DNA of 64,000 bases from contig JAOANR010000010.1 in assembly GCA_030278955.1 (NCBI GenBank), positions 26,662,174 to 26,726,173 on the forward strand. The letters are read 5' to 3'. Position 1 is the stretch's first letter; the number at the start of each line of letters is the position of its first letter. The position numbers were made by a program, and so were the translations under genes. Positions 54,060 to 64,000 of this stretch are shown here, in pieces. Source of the DNA: Hygrophila difformis (Eukaryota; Streptophyta; Magnoliopsida; Lamiales; Acanthaceae). Below the pieces are notes generated by a model, which had not been told where the DNA came from, searched no databases, and saw only the letters and a list, made by a program, of their open reading frames with translations.

Positions 54060-55225
54060 ATTTTGGTCCCTATAAACATCCTCCATGCAATCATTCGTAT
54101 CAATCCTCCATCATGTTCTGATCCAGACGACATCCCTTTCTGGAAACCAAGCCCCGATGGAAAATTCACAACTGAGAGTGCAAGGGAAGCCTTCTCTTCC
54201 AACCATTCTGTTTCTTCACAACCCTCCAACGTTTGGAAGTTCTTATGTAGATGGCCCAGTCCTCAGCGTGTCAGAACCTTTCTTTGGCTATGCTACCATA
54301 ATAGGATATTGACGGGGTCTGAACGTTACAACAGAAAGCATGTGGTGGAATAGAAACTCCCATCCACGCCCTCAGAGATTGTCCTTCCTCAGCTCGTGTA
54401 TGGGAACTTCTTGGCTTCACCAGAACTTCCTTCTGGACAACGTCTATCCAAGATTGGATTGGATCCAATCTGTGCTTTGATCGGGAATACTGATGCGGCC
54501 ACGTTTGCAATCGGAGCATGGTTTATATGGAAAGCTAGATGCCAAGAACCTTATGGGGACTCCAATCCATACTGGGACTCCCTCCCCTCAACAATTCAAA
54601 GGAACAGCAGATCCTACATCTCCAATTTATCTGATTCTAAAGTCAGTGGCAGGAAGACTTGGAAGACTTCTAAGGCCAGTTGGTGTAAACCACCCGACGG
54701 CTGGTATAAGCTCAATTGTGATGGGATTTCTTCTCCAACCTTCAGCAAGGCTGGAGGTGTCATTCGCGACTCCAACGGACGGAGGATCAGCGGCATCCGC
54801 GTCAAGAAGGAATCGATGGACGCTCTCCATGCAGAATTATGGGGAATTCTATATGGTCTCCAGGAAGCTTGGGACCTGGGAATCACTAACTTGGAAATAG
54901 AAAGTGACTGCAGCCATGCAATTGAACTCATCAATTCAGATTCTAGTATCCTTGGAAGTTCTTCAGAGATCCAAAATTCAACACATGAAGACTTGGCATT
55001 GGCAACTTAAGTTTTCTTTATTTCCTAGAGAAGTTAATATGGTTTGTGATCTTATGCTTCGTGACAGGTCTTTTCATTTTGGCGTTGAGCATTTCACTTT
55101 ACTGGGCCTCCCGACATTGTTAGGGACGCCTTGATTCATGATTCTATGGGCTTGTACCATTTGCATCAATCTTTTGAATGAAATCGGCTCCGGCCCCCCT
55201 TTTATTCGCAAAAACAAAAATGTCC
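54060..55225 (+). pseudogene. LINE 3' fragment: zf-RVT and RNase H
   Basis: At 54063-54350 the frame reads a zf-RVT-like segment (DIPFWKPSPDGKFTTESARE, then RVRTFLWLCYHNRILT). At 54670-54960 an RNase-H domain follows (GWYKLNCDGISSPTFSKAGG, VIRDSNGRRISG, ELWGILYGLQEAWDLGI, LEIESDCSHAIELI), including the catalytic-type Asp, Glu and Asp positions. Frameshifts separate the parts. The tail near 55170-55205 reads LNEIGSGPP, as in many plant LINE ends. Confidence 0.8.
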
Positions 55226-56360
55226 ACATTTGTTGTAAATATATAATTATATGTATATGTGTAATTTACATATAGGCGGATGTATGAATATGTAACGAGT
55301 ATCTATATATATATTAAAGCATTAGTGAACAACCTATCCTAAATTTAATGTGGTGTCTCCATTTCCAATTTCTAATTTTTATAGATTTTTTGCATTTTTA
55401 GTGTATTAATTTTGATTTTCGCATTTATTTATTTATTTATTAAAGATTTTCAGTTTTTGAAATATATGGAATTTCCAATTTATATGGAATTCTCATAATC
55501 TTCACTTTTGAAAATATTTGAAAGATTTGAAATTTAAAATTTGTAACTTTTATTTTATCTATTTATTTTGCGTTTTTAAATTCACTAATGTTAGATTTTC
55601 GCGTTTATTTATGTATTTATTCATTAGAGATTTATTCACTTTTAAAAAGATTTGAAAGCTAAAATTTGAAATTTTGTATTTTTTATTTTATCTATTTTAT
55701 ATTTTATTATTCAACATTTTATTTATTTTAGATTTTATTGCTGCATTTATTATTTATTTATAGATTTTGAGTTTTTTACACCATATGATTATTATGATAT
55801 GAATATGCATTTTTCAGTTTTTGCACCATAGGATTATTAAGACGAGGTTCTGTACTGGCAACTAAGAATTATATTTCGTTTATGTTTCAATATGATGATC
55901 ATATTGTAATGCCGATAATTTTCTATAGGTTTAGTTACAATTTTGGTTATATTTTTTTTGGTGTAGTAAATGATGTAATAAAAAAATATAGATTGCACAT
56001 CATATTTATTTATTCGTATTAAAGATATATTAATGTGTATATGAAATCTCAATTTTTAGTTTTTAAAAGATATTTAATTTTTAATTTATATGGAATTCGC
56101 AGTGTATATATGAAATTTATATTATTAAAAGATACATTAATGAATATATAGAAAAGATTTGTACATATTAATTAATGTATATATAGGCCATGTTTTTACA
56201 AAAATATGTCGCTTCTCCTAAAATTAGTATACAATTATATAGTTGCTAATCTTTAAAAAATATTTTATAATTATATCATTCTAATTGTATATTAAAAAAT
56301 ACTAAATAGTATAAATCTTATTTATATTTTATTATATTAAAAATAATACAAAAAATTATA

Positions 56361-56721
56361 CTCCCTCCGTCCCATTAAAAGCGTCTCAAAACTTTTGGAC
56401 ACGTTATTTTATGTGGGATAGTTAGTATTTAATGTAAGGGTAGATTAGTGTTAAAGTGGTGGTAAATTAGGAATTTATGTGATGTGATTGTAATGAGTTT
56501 TGAATTGTTAATTGATTTTTTATGTGTGATATGATAGTTGTGTGTTTGAAATTTTAATATATTTATGTATACCAAAAAAAAAAAGAAATTTTAATATATT
56601 TATTTATTATTGTGATGTGATGGAAGTAGGTTTGTAGTTATTATATCCAAAAGGGAATGAGATAATTGGAATGGAACGGACCAAAGACGAAAGTGGGACA
56701 TAACTAATGGGACGAATGGAG
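56361..56721. mobile_element. Stowaway-type MITE inside the Helitron
   Basis: CTCCCTCCGTCCCATTA..TAATGGGACGAATGGAG flanked by TA; 361 bp. Confidence 0.85.
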
Positions 56722-57091
56722 TAATTTTTAAGAGAATTTTGAAAATTCATATTCTATATATAATTGGTTTAGAGTAAATCAGTTATTTTCGTAAAGATTA
56801 TTATAAATAAAAGAATCGAGTATATAAAGAGTTATTGGGATACGAATAGATCCATCAATAAATAAAGGAGGAAAAGTTAATTTTTTTAATCTATTTTTTA
56901 AGAAATACTTCATTAATCTATATTTCAATAGATTTGCAGTTAACCGAAGAACAAATATAAATTAGCTTTGTTAGAAATTGAAAGGCTAAATGCTACAAAT
57001 TCTATAAATTGAAAAGTTTCTCTGGAATGCCGGTATTGAATGAAGTTTTAACTTCTGAAACAAATAATCAATTGATACTAGAAAAGACATA

Positions 57092-57352
57092 CTTCCTCCG
57101 TCTCATTTTAATTGTTACAAACCCTTTCGACACGCATGCCGATGCACATTTTTAACGGTTAATAATTTAAATTTTGTACAACGAAAAGTTATAAAAAGTT
57201 GATTGTCTAAAACTACAAGATTAGACGAATCTAACAAGATCTCACTTGACTATGTTTTTTCTTACATAACTATGAGAAAAATTTAAATCAAAGTTAAACA
57301 GTGAATAGTGTCAAAAAAATGATTTGTAACAAAAGGAGTGAGACGGAGGAAG
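57092..57352. mobile_element. Stowaway-type MITE inside the Helitron
   Basis: CTTCCTCCGTCTCA..TGAGACGGAGGAAG, a perfect 14-bp terminal repeat, flanked by TA; 261 bp. About the same size as the MITE in LTR 3 and with similar ends. Confidence 0.85.
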
Positions 57353-57486
57353 TATTATAATAAGGAAGAAATGAAGGCGGATCATGCTAAGCTATTACCT
57401 TTGTTGATTAATGAGTAGAGGAATGTTTATAATAAAATAATGTATGTAGTTGATAGTGATGAGGGTTAATTCTTTTTCTTTACGTA

Positions 57487-58328
57487 GTGGAACTGACAAG
57501 ACATTTATCAATAATTTATCTAAAAATATTATGTTTAGCCCTTCATGTGAGAAGTGATATTGTGTTGCATAGATCATCCAGTGGAATAGCATCCCTACTC
57601 CTTCCAAGAGGTATGGCTGCATATTCTGGATTTTGTATTCCACTAGAGTGTGACGAGAATTCTACCTGCAAAAAACTTATCCCAGAAAATTATTTGACCT
57701 CTCTTCTCAATAAAACAAAGCTCATTATTTGGATAAAAAGTTTTGATTGGTGGAATGATTATTAGCCCGTCTGAATTAACCAAAATCCTCATTCGATTTC
57801 AATGGAAAAAGTCACACTCGCATTTTGTTTTACTATGACTATAAAAAAAAATCAATGTTATCAATCATTAAAGAATGTGGACTCTATCATAAAAAGTCGG
57901 TTTTTACCAATGTTAGTGATACGTTGCAATATATCGTGTCACTAGAAAGAGGAGACTCCAAGTATTAATATGTAATTAAGATGAATTAACCTAAGCTACT
58001 ATAAGAAATGTTGTTTACAATGAAAATTATATATGATAGAAATTTGCACAATGAATTTTTCATGTAGGTGATGGTAATTTGTAAACTGCACAATGAATTA
58101 TATATTGATCTTGGAGATGTACAATTAGATGTGACATTTACAGATGATAATTTTATAAACTCTACGGGAGATCCTATAGCAACAAGTATTGAGAGTACTT
58201 ATACAAATATAAACTGCACCACTTCAAATCAAGGTATTTTTAAAGGTATTGCTATACTTATCCCTATTAGTGAGATTGTTAATACAATTAATTATTAGAT
58301 CATAGAATGTATGTCTGCAATGAGAATG

Positions 58329-58360
<32 letters not shown>

Positions 58361-58620
58361 ATATTAGTTCCTAACAATATTCGTCAAGAGGATGAAAGCA
58401 TAGATAATGCCAATGAATTATTTTCACTAAAATATCTAAACACGATCACTTATTCTGGATTACCGAATCATGAAATATAGTTGAATTAGGGTTGCATAGT
58501 CATGCTTATTAGGAATATAGTTCCATCAAATAAAGTATGCAATGTAAATAGGTTGATAGTAACCAAGATGCTGAACCATATTATTGATGTTAAACTAATT
58601 TTCAGGAAACCATGAAAGTA
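57487..58620 (+). pseudogene. Helitron PIF1-type helicase, decayed
   Basis: Pieces of the C-terminal helicase domain of RepHel, in order. HRSSSGIASLLLPRG and FCIPLE..CKKL at 57560-57680 correspond to the motif Ia region. KLIIWIKS at 57717 stands where the Walker B LIIWDEA is expected, and the Asp-Glu is lost. LGDVQLDVTF..GDPIATSIESTY follows at 58100-58200. A reading near 58370-58480 (DNANELFSLKYLNTITYSGLPNHE) and 58500-58600 (GCIVMLIRNIVPSN, RLIVTKMLNH) corresponds to the late helicase segments. Multiple stops and frameshifts; no ATP-binding Walker A was found. Confidence 0.75.
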
Positions 58621-58626
58621 AAAAAT

Positions 58627-59150
58627 TCTTGATTGGTAGAATAATTATGAGCCTATCTGATTTAACCAAATTTCTCATTCGATTTTAGATGAGAAAATTT
58701 AAACTTGTAGTTTGTTTTGCTATGATTATAAATAAAATTCAATGCTAATCTTTAAAGAATGTTTGACTTTATCTTCCAAAACCAGTTTTTAGCTATGAAC
58801 AGTTATGTTGCAATATTTCGTGTCACTAGCAAGATGTGGCTCAAAGTATTAATATGCAATTAAGAATGATTAACTTAAGATATCATGAGAAATGTTGTTT
58901 ACAATGAAATTTATATATGACATAAAATTTGCAAAATGGATACTCGATGTAGGTGATGGTAAGCCGGTATTGATTTTGAAGATCTACAATCAAATGTGAC
59001 ATTTCCGTATGATATTCTCATAAATTATACGGGTGATTCTATAGCGACAATTTTTAAGAGTACATATACAAATATAATTTGCACCACTTCAAATTCAGAC
59101 ATTTTTAAAGATAGTACTGTATTAGCCCATTCCAATGAGATTTTCAGGAA
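58627..59150 (+). repeat. Diverged duplicate of part of the Helitron helicase
   Basis: Repeats the order of 57737-58285: TTGATTGGTGGAATGATTAT-like, then TTTGTTTT(A/G)CTATGA, then GTGATGGTAA, GACATTT, GGGAGATCCTATAGCAAC-like and ACCACTTCAAAT motifs. Diverged by many point changes; the copies are offset by about 890 bp, so it is an old tandem duplication. Confidence 0.75.
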
Positions 59151-59293
59151 TGAAATTTGAGGGAATTTTTCCTATTATACTTGATACTTATATTTAAATT
59201 TTGTCTTATTTTAATAATTATTTTTATTGATTTGTTAAGTTTTTACTGGATAAGCCACAGAAGCTAAATAAAACGGTATAATATAATTTCTTA

Positions 59294-59669
59294 GAGGGTG
59301 TTTGTTTGTGTGTTTTGTGACAGATTATCTGATTATTGTGCAAATAATTAGTTAATCATGTTTGTGTACTAACTTCTAATAATTTATTATTTGCGGTATG
59401 AGGGAATGAAAAACTATTTTCTTGCAGCTACATTTTGATGCTGCAAGAAAATTGCGTTTAACCAAAAATAGATTTTATTATATTGTTGCCTTTTGAGGTA
59501 ATGAAAAACACAAATCCAAAGACTTTTTAATGATTATCTGATTATTGCGATTTAAAATATCATAAGCTCATCCAAACACTTAATTTTCTACAGCACGTTT
59601 TGTTAATTATCCGATTATCCATTTTCTAAACGCTACAACACTTTTTAAAACGCATATCCAAATACCCTC
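59294..59669. mobile_element. PIF/Harbinger (Tourist)-type MITE inside the Helitron
   Basis: GAGGGTGTTTG at the left and CAAATACCCTC at the right form the terminal inverted repeat, flanked by TTA at 59291-59293 and 59670-59672. A 3-bp TTA duplication and a GGGTGTTTG-type end are typical of Tourist elements. 376 bp, non-coding. Confidence 0.75.
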
Positions 59670-60048
59670 TTAGTCAGTTTTAAAAATAGTTAAATTATAC
59701 TATTATATATATCACCTTCAAATAGATATAAAATCATTACATATTTTTCATTACTCAAAATATAATTTTTTATTATTTTATACAATATAAGTATATGTAT
59801 TATATAAAATATATAATTATGCCCGTCGAGTCTCGACGGGTTACTTACTAGTTTCTATATAATTAAGTAATGTAAATAAAGAGAGTAATGAAACTGAAGC
59901 TGAGATATTGAGGGGAATCTATTTTGAAGCATGTATTATGCAAGTCTGATCCCATATTTATAGTGTTACAAATCTTATCAATTTTTTTTCTTTTTTTTTT
60001 GGGTAAGAAATCTTATCAATTAAGCTAACTTGCTAAATACAAAAAAAA

Positions 60049-61369
60049 CTAGTACTACCCGTCCGCGCGATGCGCGGGAAGAGAAGTTTCTAAAATATAA
60101 AAAAAATTTATTTAGAGATTCAACAAAAGAATAAATTGTCCTCAAGAAAATGTATAAGGTAAAATAGTTGATGATTGAAGTAATGAATAAGAAATTGATC
60201 AAGATTAAAGGAATAAAAGTTTTGACTGTAAAACTGAGGTTTAATTGTCAAGGTTGAAGGAATATCAAATTTTTCCTATTTATTTTCTTGCTCCGGCTCC
60301 TCTAAAGAAAATAATTTATACATGCGTAAAAGTAATAAAGATGACAAAACAAATTTTTTAAAAAAGAAAAAAGAAAAAAATATTCTAATAACGTCCTACA
60401 TTCCTTTCCCATAGCATTTCTAAAAGTAATGAATTGCTTGACAATTTCATGTCACTAACCACAGGAATAAAATTGCCCTTATCATTATCAGCATGTCAAA
60501 AAAATGTAGCTTATTTAAAACTGGCGATTGTTAATTCAATCGAATACAGATTATGAAGTAAATATGTTTTTAAATAAAATTAAAGTTCTTTGAAAATAAA
60601 ATACAATTAAATTTTAACTCAGCAAGTAAGATCATAAAAAATACAGTTTCATAGCCCATTGGTTTTATAAATTAGATTATATAGAACAGATCAGTCACAA
60701 CGAATATGTAAGCCTGGATCAAAAAATCAATATAAAGTTTATAATTCTTAAAATTAGAACTTTTTTTTTTAAAAAAAACCTAAGACTAAATGTAATGCAC
60801 TTACAATTCCTGTATATTTATTAGCATTGCGACAATCAAGTATAAGATTTATTTTAAAGTGACTAATATTTAAAGAATCAAACAATGCTTCATTGAAAAA
60901 GATAAATTATAAAGCGGTTAATAAAATTTATCAACCAATATGTAATCATCCGTATCATAGAGCAAAACATTAAACTTCGATTCGTGTTAACAAAATCTAT
61001 CATAGCAAATCACTTGAAGATTTTGAGACATCAATGACGATTAAATTTATTAGTCAGTCCGATAAGACCCTTCATAATATCATAAAACCAAACGTCGTCA
61101 AACTTCCTCAACAAAGGTTTCGCTACAAACATCCTCAATAAAGATTTCGCAGCATCGAAATAGATACCCTTCAGATACTCAGAAAAAAACATCCATTTGC
61201 GCTACAATACATTTAAACATAGCATCTGGAACGGCTAGAAAGTTACATTGTCCAGTCATGCCTCATTTGTTCAATATATTATCATCATCATTAGATAAAA
61301 TTCTCTAGTCTTTATGTATATGTTTAATAAATACAACATTTATATTTTGAAGGAGAATGAAAGTATAGA
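60049..61369 (-). mobile_element. Candidate non-autonomous Helitron
   Basis: On the minus strand the right end begins TCTATACTTTCATTC after an A (61370 is T on plus). The left end is a hairpin, CCGCGC-GAT-GCGCGG (60063-60077), followed after 10 nt by CTAG (60049-60052) and then T. The 3' end is convincing; the pairing with the 5' end is a best guess. No protein recognised inside. Confidence 0.55.
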
Positions 61370-62162
61370 TAGAGTATTTCTACTTGCAATTTTTTCCAGA
61401 CAGAAGTTCGAAGGGATGACCAAGAATTTTGTCAATAACTTGAGCAAATCTAGATGAAACAGAGCCAACCACATTCCCTATTGATGGAAGGATATAAATT
61501 TTTCATGTGCTTGTAGAGATTAGTCTTCTGTTTGTCACAAAATTCTATAAAATGGCAATTGTATATGATTAAGATTCAGTTCATAATTGCAGTAAACATG
61601 GAAATGAAACTAAGAAACAAAACAATTGATTCAAAAAATCATCACCAACACGCCTTAATTTTCAAGTGAAAATTAAGCCCGTGTCGCATACTTGCATTCC
61701 ATTTTCTAAATTAAAGCCCAAAGTGCAAGCTATATTCAAAGCCAAAATTAAAGTTAAGAAATTCATTTAAGTATGAGAAACTCCATGCCATTGGTACTAT
61801 ATTCAATATCCATATCAAGATAATCTTGGAAGTTTCTGCAAAAGCAAAATATTTTGTGCGAAATAGCCTTGCTCCTTTTTGTCCAATGGGATGACCTGAA
61901 TTTATTTCAGGCAGATGTTTCGAATTCTTGTTAGTTATTAGCCAATGTATACATCTAATTCCTGTTTGTTATTAAAAATGCTAAATATTTTATTTCCCTC
62001 CATCACCCCCATTGTAAAAATTCTGCATCTGTTTTCCCCATCACCGTAAATCTCATTTACACAAATAAATAATTAATACATATTACATACATATTTTATT
62101 ACCATCATGATTTCTCCATCATGATTTTATTACCATATAATTAATAATACAAAAGAGCAGGG
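61370..62162. other. Spacer with the LINE 5' leader
   Basis: AT-rich. The last part (perhaps from about 61980) is likely the LINE 5' UTR. Near 62105-62130 ATGATTT(C/T)..CCATCATGATT is a short direct repeat. No gene seen. Confidence 0.35.
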
Positions 62163-64000
62163 ATGGTCGGGGGAGGGGTTCCTAAGAATAGGTTTCCGGC
62201 AACTAGGGTCTCGGCGATCGGGAGCAGAGAACTTGGGAACGGCAGGGAGGATGTGCATGACTCTAGACATTCGGTAAGCGGGGGCTTTAGAGGTTTTGGG
62301 AGTGGGGACCGGAGTAGAGGGTGGGGTAGGAACAGGATAGGTATCGGCCCTCAGGCTAGGGTCCGGCGGGAGCATGTATGGAAGGAAAAAGGCTTCGGAG
62401 CGAGGACAGTCATAAAAGTCCAACGAGAGGGTTTTGGAGTTTTCCTAGGGAATATTCCAGTAACAGCCAACAATAAGGATTTGTACCTAGAAGTTAATAA
62501 GGTGTTAAAGGTTAGGGACTGGTTTTTTCCTCCGAGGAAATGGCCGGAGAATGGCTATAAGTTTGGTTTCTTCCGTTTCTCGAATAGGATAGATGCAGAA
62601 TCGATCATTAAGAGATTCAATGGTCGGATATGGATGGGGAAGCAGTTGAGGGCGAACTGGGCTGTCCCAAGTCAAGGGAAGATTGTCGGAGCAGCAGTAG
62701 GTCATGGGAGGTATCGGTTTGATGGGGGTGGTAGGGGCTCGGCTAGCGGGGATCGAATCAGAGAGAAAGGCTCCAATGGTGGGGCAGCCTGGCGGGATGA
62801 GAGAACATATGCGGAAGTCACCCGTGGTTCACAGGTCAACTATAGATCTAGAACATTGGGTATGAAGGGTAGAGTGGTGACACTCAAAGAAGTTGAAAAG
62901 GATGTCCTGAAATTAGGACGGGTTGCGCTAGTAGAGATCAAACACTTGGAGGAGCTTACAAAGTTCCAAGAATGGCTGGATAAGAAATACAAAAATGTTC
63001 TTGAGATATTGTATGCGGGTGGACAGATGCTGGTGGTAATCTTCGAAAAACTGGAGGAGAGGGATGAATTTCTAACGGACCATGGCGATTGCATGCTCGT
63101 TGCATGGAAGCGAAGGTGGGAGAAGGGGCAAATGATTCGCAAGCAAATGATATGGTTCTATGTTTTTGGGATACCTTTCACAGCATGGTGTGAAGAGAAT
63201 TTTCACAGGATGGTAAAGGGTTGGGGTGTATTGATGATGGCTGATAGGGACACGATGGAGAAGAAGAGATTGGACCGTGCCAGAATATTGGTGGCGGTAT
63301 TTGATGGTGCCGTCATTCCGGAAGAGATCCAAGTAGAGGTAGGAGGCTGCGTCTCGAAGGTGCGGATCATCGCAAATCCAGGAGAGGCGGTAGTGGTGGC
63401 GGACTCCGACGGGGAAGAAGGGGCGCTTCCACCGGTGGAGGAACGGGCCGGCAACAATACTGGTGGCTCCCCAGTGGTATCACAAAGGTCAGCAAAGTCA
63501 CAGGCCTCCAAGTCCGGGGAAGTGGCAGGGACGCACAAGGAAGGGTATGGGATCTTGGGAAAGGAGATTTCGACGACGGCTACAAAAGGAAATAATAATG
63601 GCGCATGCAATGGGGTGTCCCAAGGCACTGGGGAGAGTGTACCTGGGGTGGTGACATTAAATGAGGAGGCGAGTATAAATATTTTTGAAAAAGAATTAGA
63701 TGGGCAAGATAACTTAAACACAGAAATTGAAATTGGGCCTTTTGAGTTGGGCTGTGTTCTTGAAAGTTGTAGGGCTCAGAAAGAGGCAGTAATTGGGCCT
63801 GCGATCCAAACGTGTTCAGATGAGGGAATGGGCCTCTTGGATACATCGTCCAAGGTAGGGGATACCCAGTCTGGACCTTCACAAACAAACAGAATGGAAG
63901 AAGATTCAGAAATTGGAGCGCGGGGCTCAGAGGGGGAGACTCTTAACGTCAGAGAGAAATTGGGAGTCGTCGACAAGGGGATCGGGTTAGGGAGAGAAGA
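62163..64000 (+). CDS. LINE ORF1 protein (RRM and DUF4283-like), open at window edge
   Basis: An uninterrupted reading frame of at least 612 codons from ATG 62163 to the last base, with no stop: the longest open frame in the window. The N-terminal 85 residues are Gly/Arg-rich. An RRM-like fold follows at residues 90-165, with FGVFLGNIP (91-99) and YKFGFFRF (132-139) standing for its two RNP motifs. A DUF4283-like segment lies at about 240-400 (WFYVFGIPFTAWCEE, then RLDRARILVAVFD). A low-complexity acidic/Ser/Gly C-terminal tail follows. This is the domain order of ORF1 in one plant L1-type LINE group, an RNA-binding chaperone of the retrotransposon. Endonuclease and RT (ORF2) should follow to the right. 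The absence of lesions suggests a young, possibly mobile copy. Confidence 0.8.
   Translation, partial: MVGGGVPKNRFPATRVSAIGSRELGNGREDVHDSRHSVSGGFRGFGSGDRSRGWGRNRIGIGPQARVRREHVWKEKGFGARTVIKVQREGFGVFLGNIPVTANNKDLYLEVNKVLKVRDWFFPPRKWPENGYKFGFFRFSNRIDAESIIKRFNGRIWMGKQLRANWAVPSQGKIVGAAVGHGRYRFDGGGRGSASGDRIREKGSNGGAAWRDERTYAEVTRGSQVNYRSRTLGMKGRVVTLKEVEKDVLKLGRVALVEIKHLEELTKFQEWLDKKYKNVLEILYAGGQMLVVIFEKLEERDEFLTDHGDCMLVAWKRRWEKGQMIRKQMIWFYVFGIPFTAWCEENFHRMVKGWGVLMMADRDTMEKKRLDRARILVAVFDGAVIPEEIQVEVGGCVSKVRIIANPGEAVVVADSDGEEGALPPVEERAGNNTGGSPVVSQRSAKSQASKSGEVAGTHKEGYGILGKEISTTATKGNNNGACNGVSQGTGESVPGVVTLNEEASINIFEKELDGQDNLNTEIEIGPFELGCVLESCRAQKEAVIGPAIQTCSDEGMGLLDTSSKVGDTQSGPSQTNRMEEDSEIGARGSEGETLNVREKLGVVDKGIGLGRE

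Larger units (their letters stand above)
55302..59851 (+). mobile_element. Helitron with intact termini (4.55 kb)
   Basis: The 5' end is TCTATATATATATTAAAGC at 55302, after an A. The 3' end is a perfect stem, CCCGTCGAG..CTCGACGGG (59822-59840), then 7 nt, then CTAG (59848-59851), followed by T. Insertion between A and T, 5'-TC and 3'-CTAG preceded by a hairpin are the defining Helitron features. Inside is a ruined PIF1-type helicase (57487-59150). No Rep/HUH domain was recognised in the AT-rich left half, and three MITEs have inserted. It is not autonomous. Confidence 0.85.

Noticed and set aside
62130..63976. Several minus-strand frames of 60-172 codons
   Set aside because: They are shadows of the uninterrupted plus-strand LINE ORF1.

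Overview
This is a nuclear genomic window from a flowering plant, most likely a eudicot. It has intron-containing genes with GT-AG junctions, plant-specific gene families, and a dense set of nested plant transposable elements in AT-rich DNA. Two genes look complete. The plus-strand gene (13502-19131, 12 coding exons, 838 codons) encodes the large subunit of chromatin assembly factor 1 (FAS1). The minus-strand gene (41885-37212, 19 coding exons, 966 codons) encodes a leucine-rich-repeat receptor kinase of the LRR-VIII-1/HPCA1 type. Nearly everything else is mobile DNA or its debris.

Left arm (1-12198): two minus-strand Ty3/gypsy elements of Athila/Tat character, each with a tRNA-Asp-type primer binding site. 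Element 1 (gag to the protease border, PBS, 3.3-kb LTR) sits inside the gag of older element 2, whose own 4.7-kb LTR ends about 1.3 kb upstream of the FAS1 start codon. A third related LTR (22551-27244) lies in copia debris. The three LTRs share ends, a TATA box and a conserved U5-side block. Each also carries two clusters of short inverted repeats at equivalent places, one just upstream of the TATA box and one in the predicted transcribed leader, and the motif is different in each LTR: CTCGC/GCGAG, TGACG/CGTCA, or AATTCGAATT. This is the most unusual signal in the window.

Middle (19719-36700): a fragmentary LTR element with an initiator-Met type PBS, broken copia gag and integrase pieces in opposite orientations, Stowaway-type MITEs, a dead hAT transposase and a dead MULE transposase.

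Right arm (43086-64000): a Helitron-like 3' end precedes about 10 kb holding orphan exons with preserved splice sites, including two pieces of an FBL15-like F-box/LRR gene. Then come LINE fragments, a 4.55-kb Helitron with both termini intact and a ruined helicase, a shorter candidate Helitron, and finally an uninterrupted LINE ORF1 of at least 612 codons running off the right edge.

The two intact genes are unrelated in function and do not form a unit. All gene models are read by eye from splice signals and remembered family features; no database search was possible.
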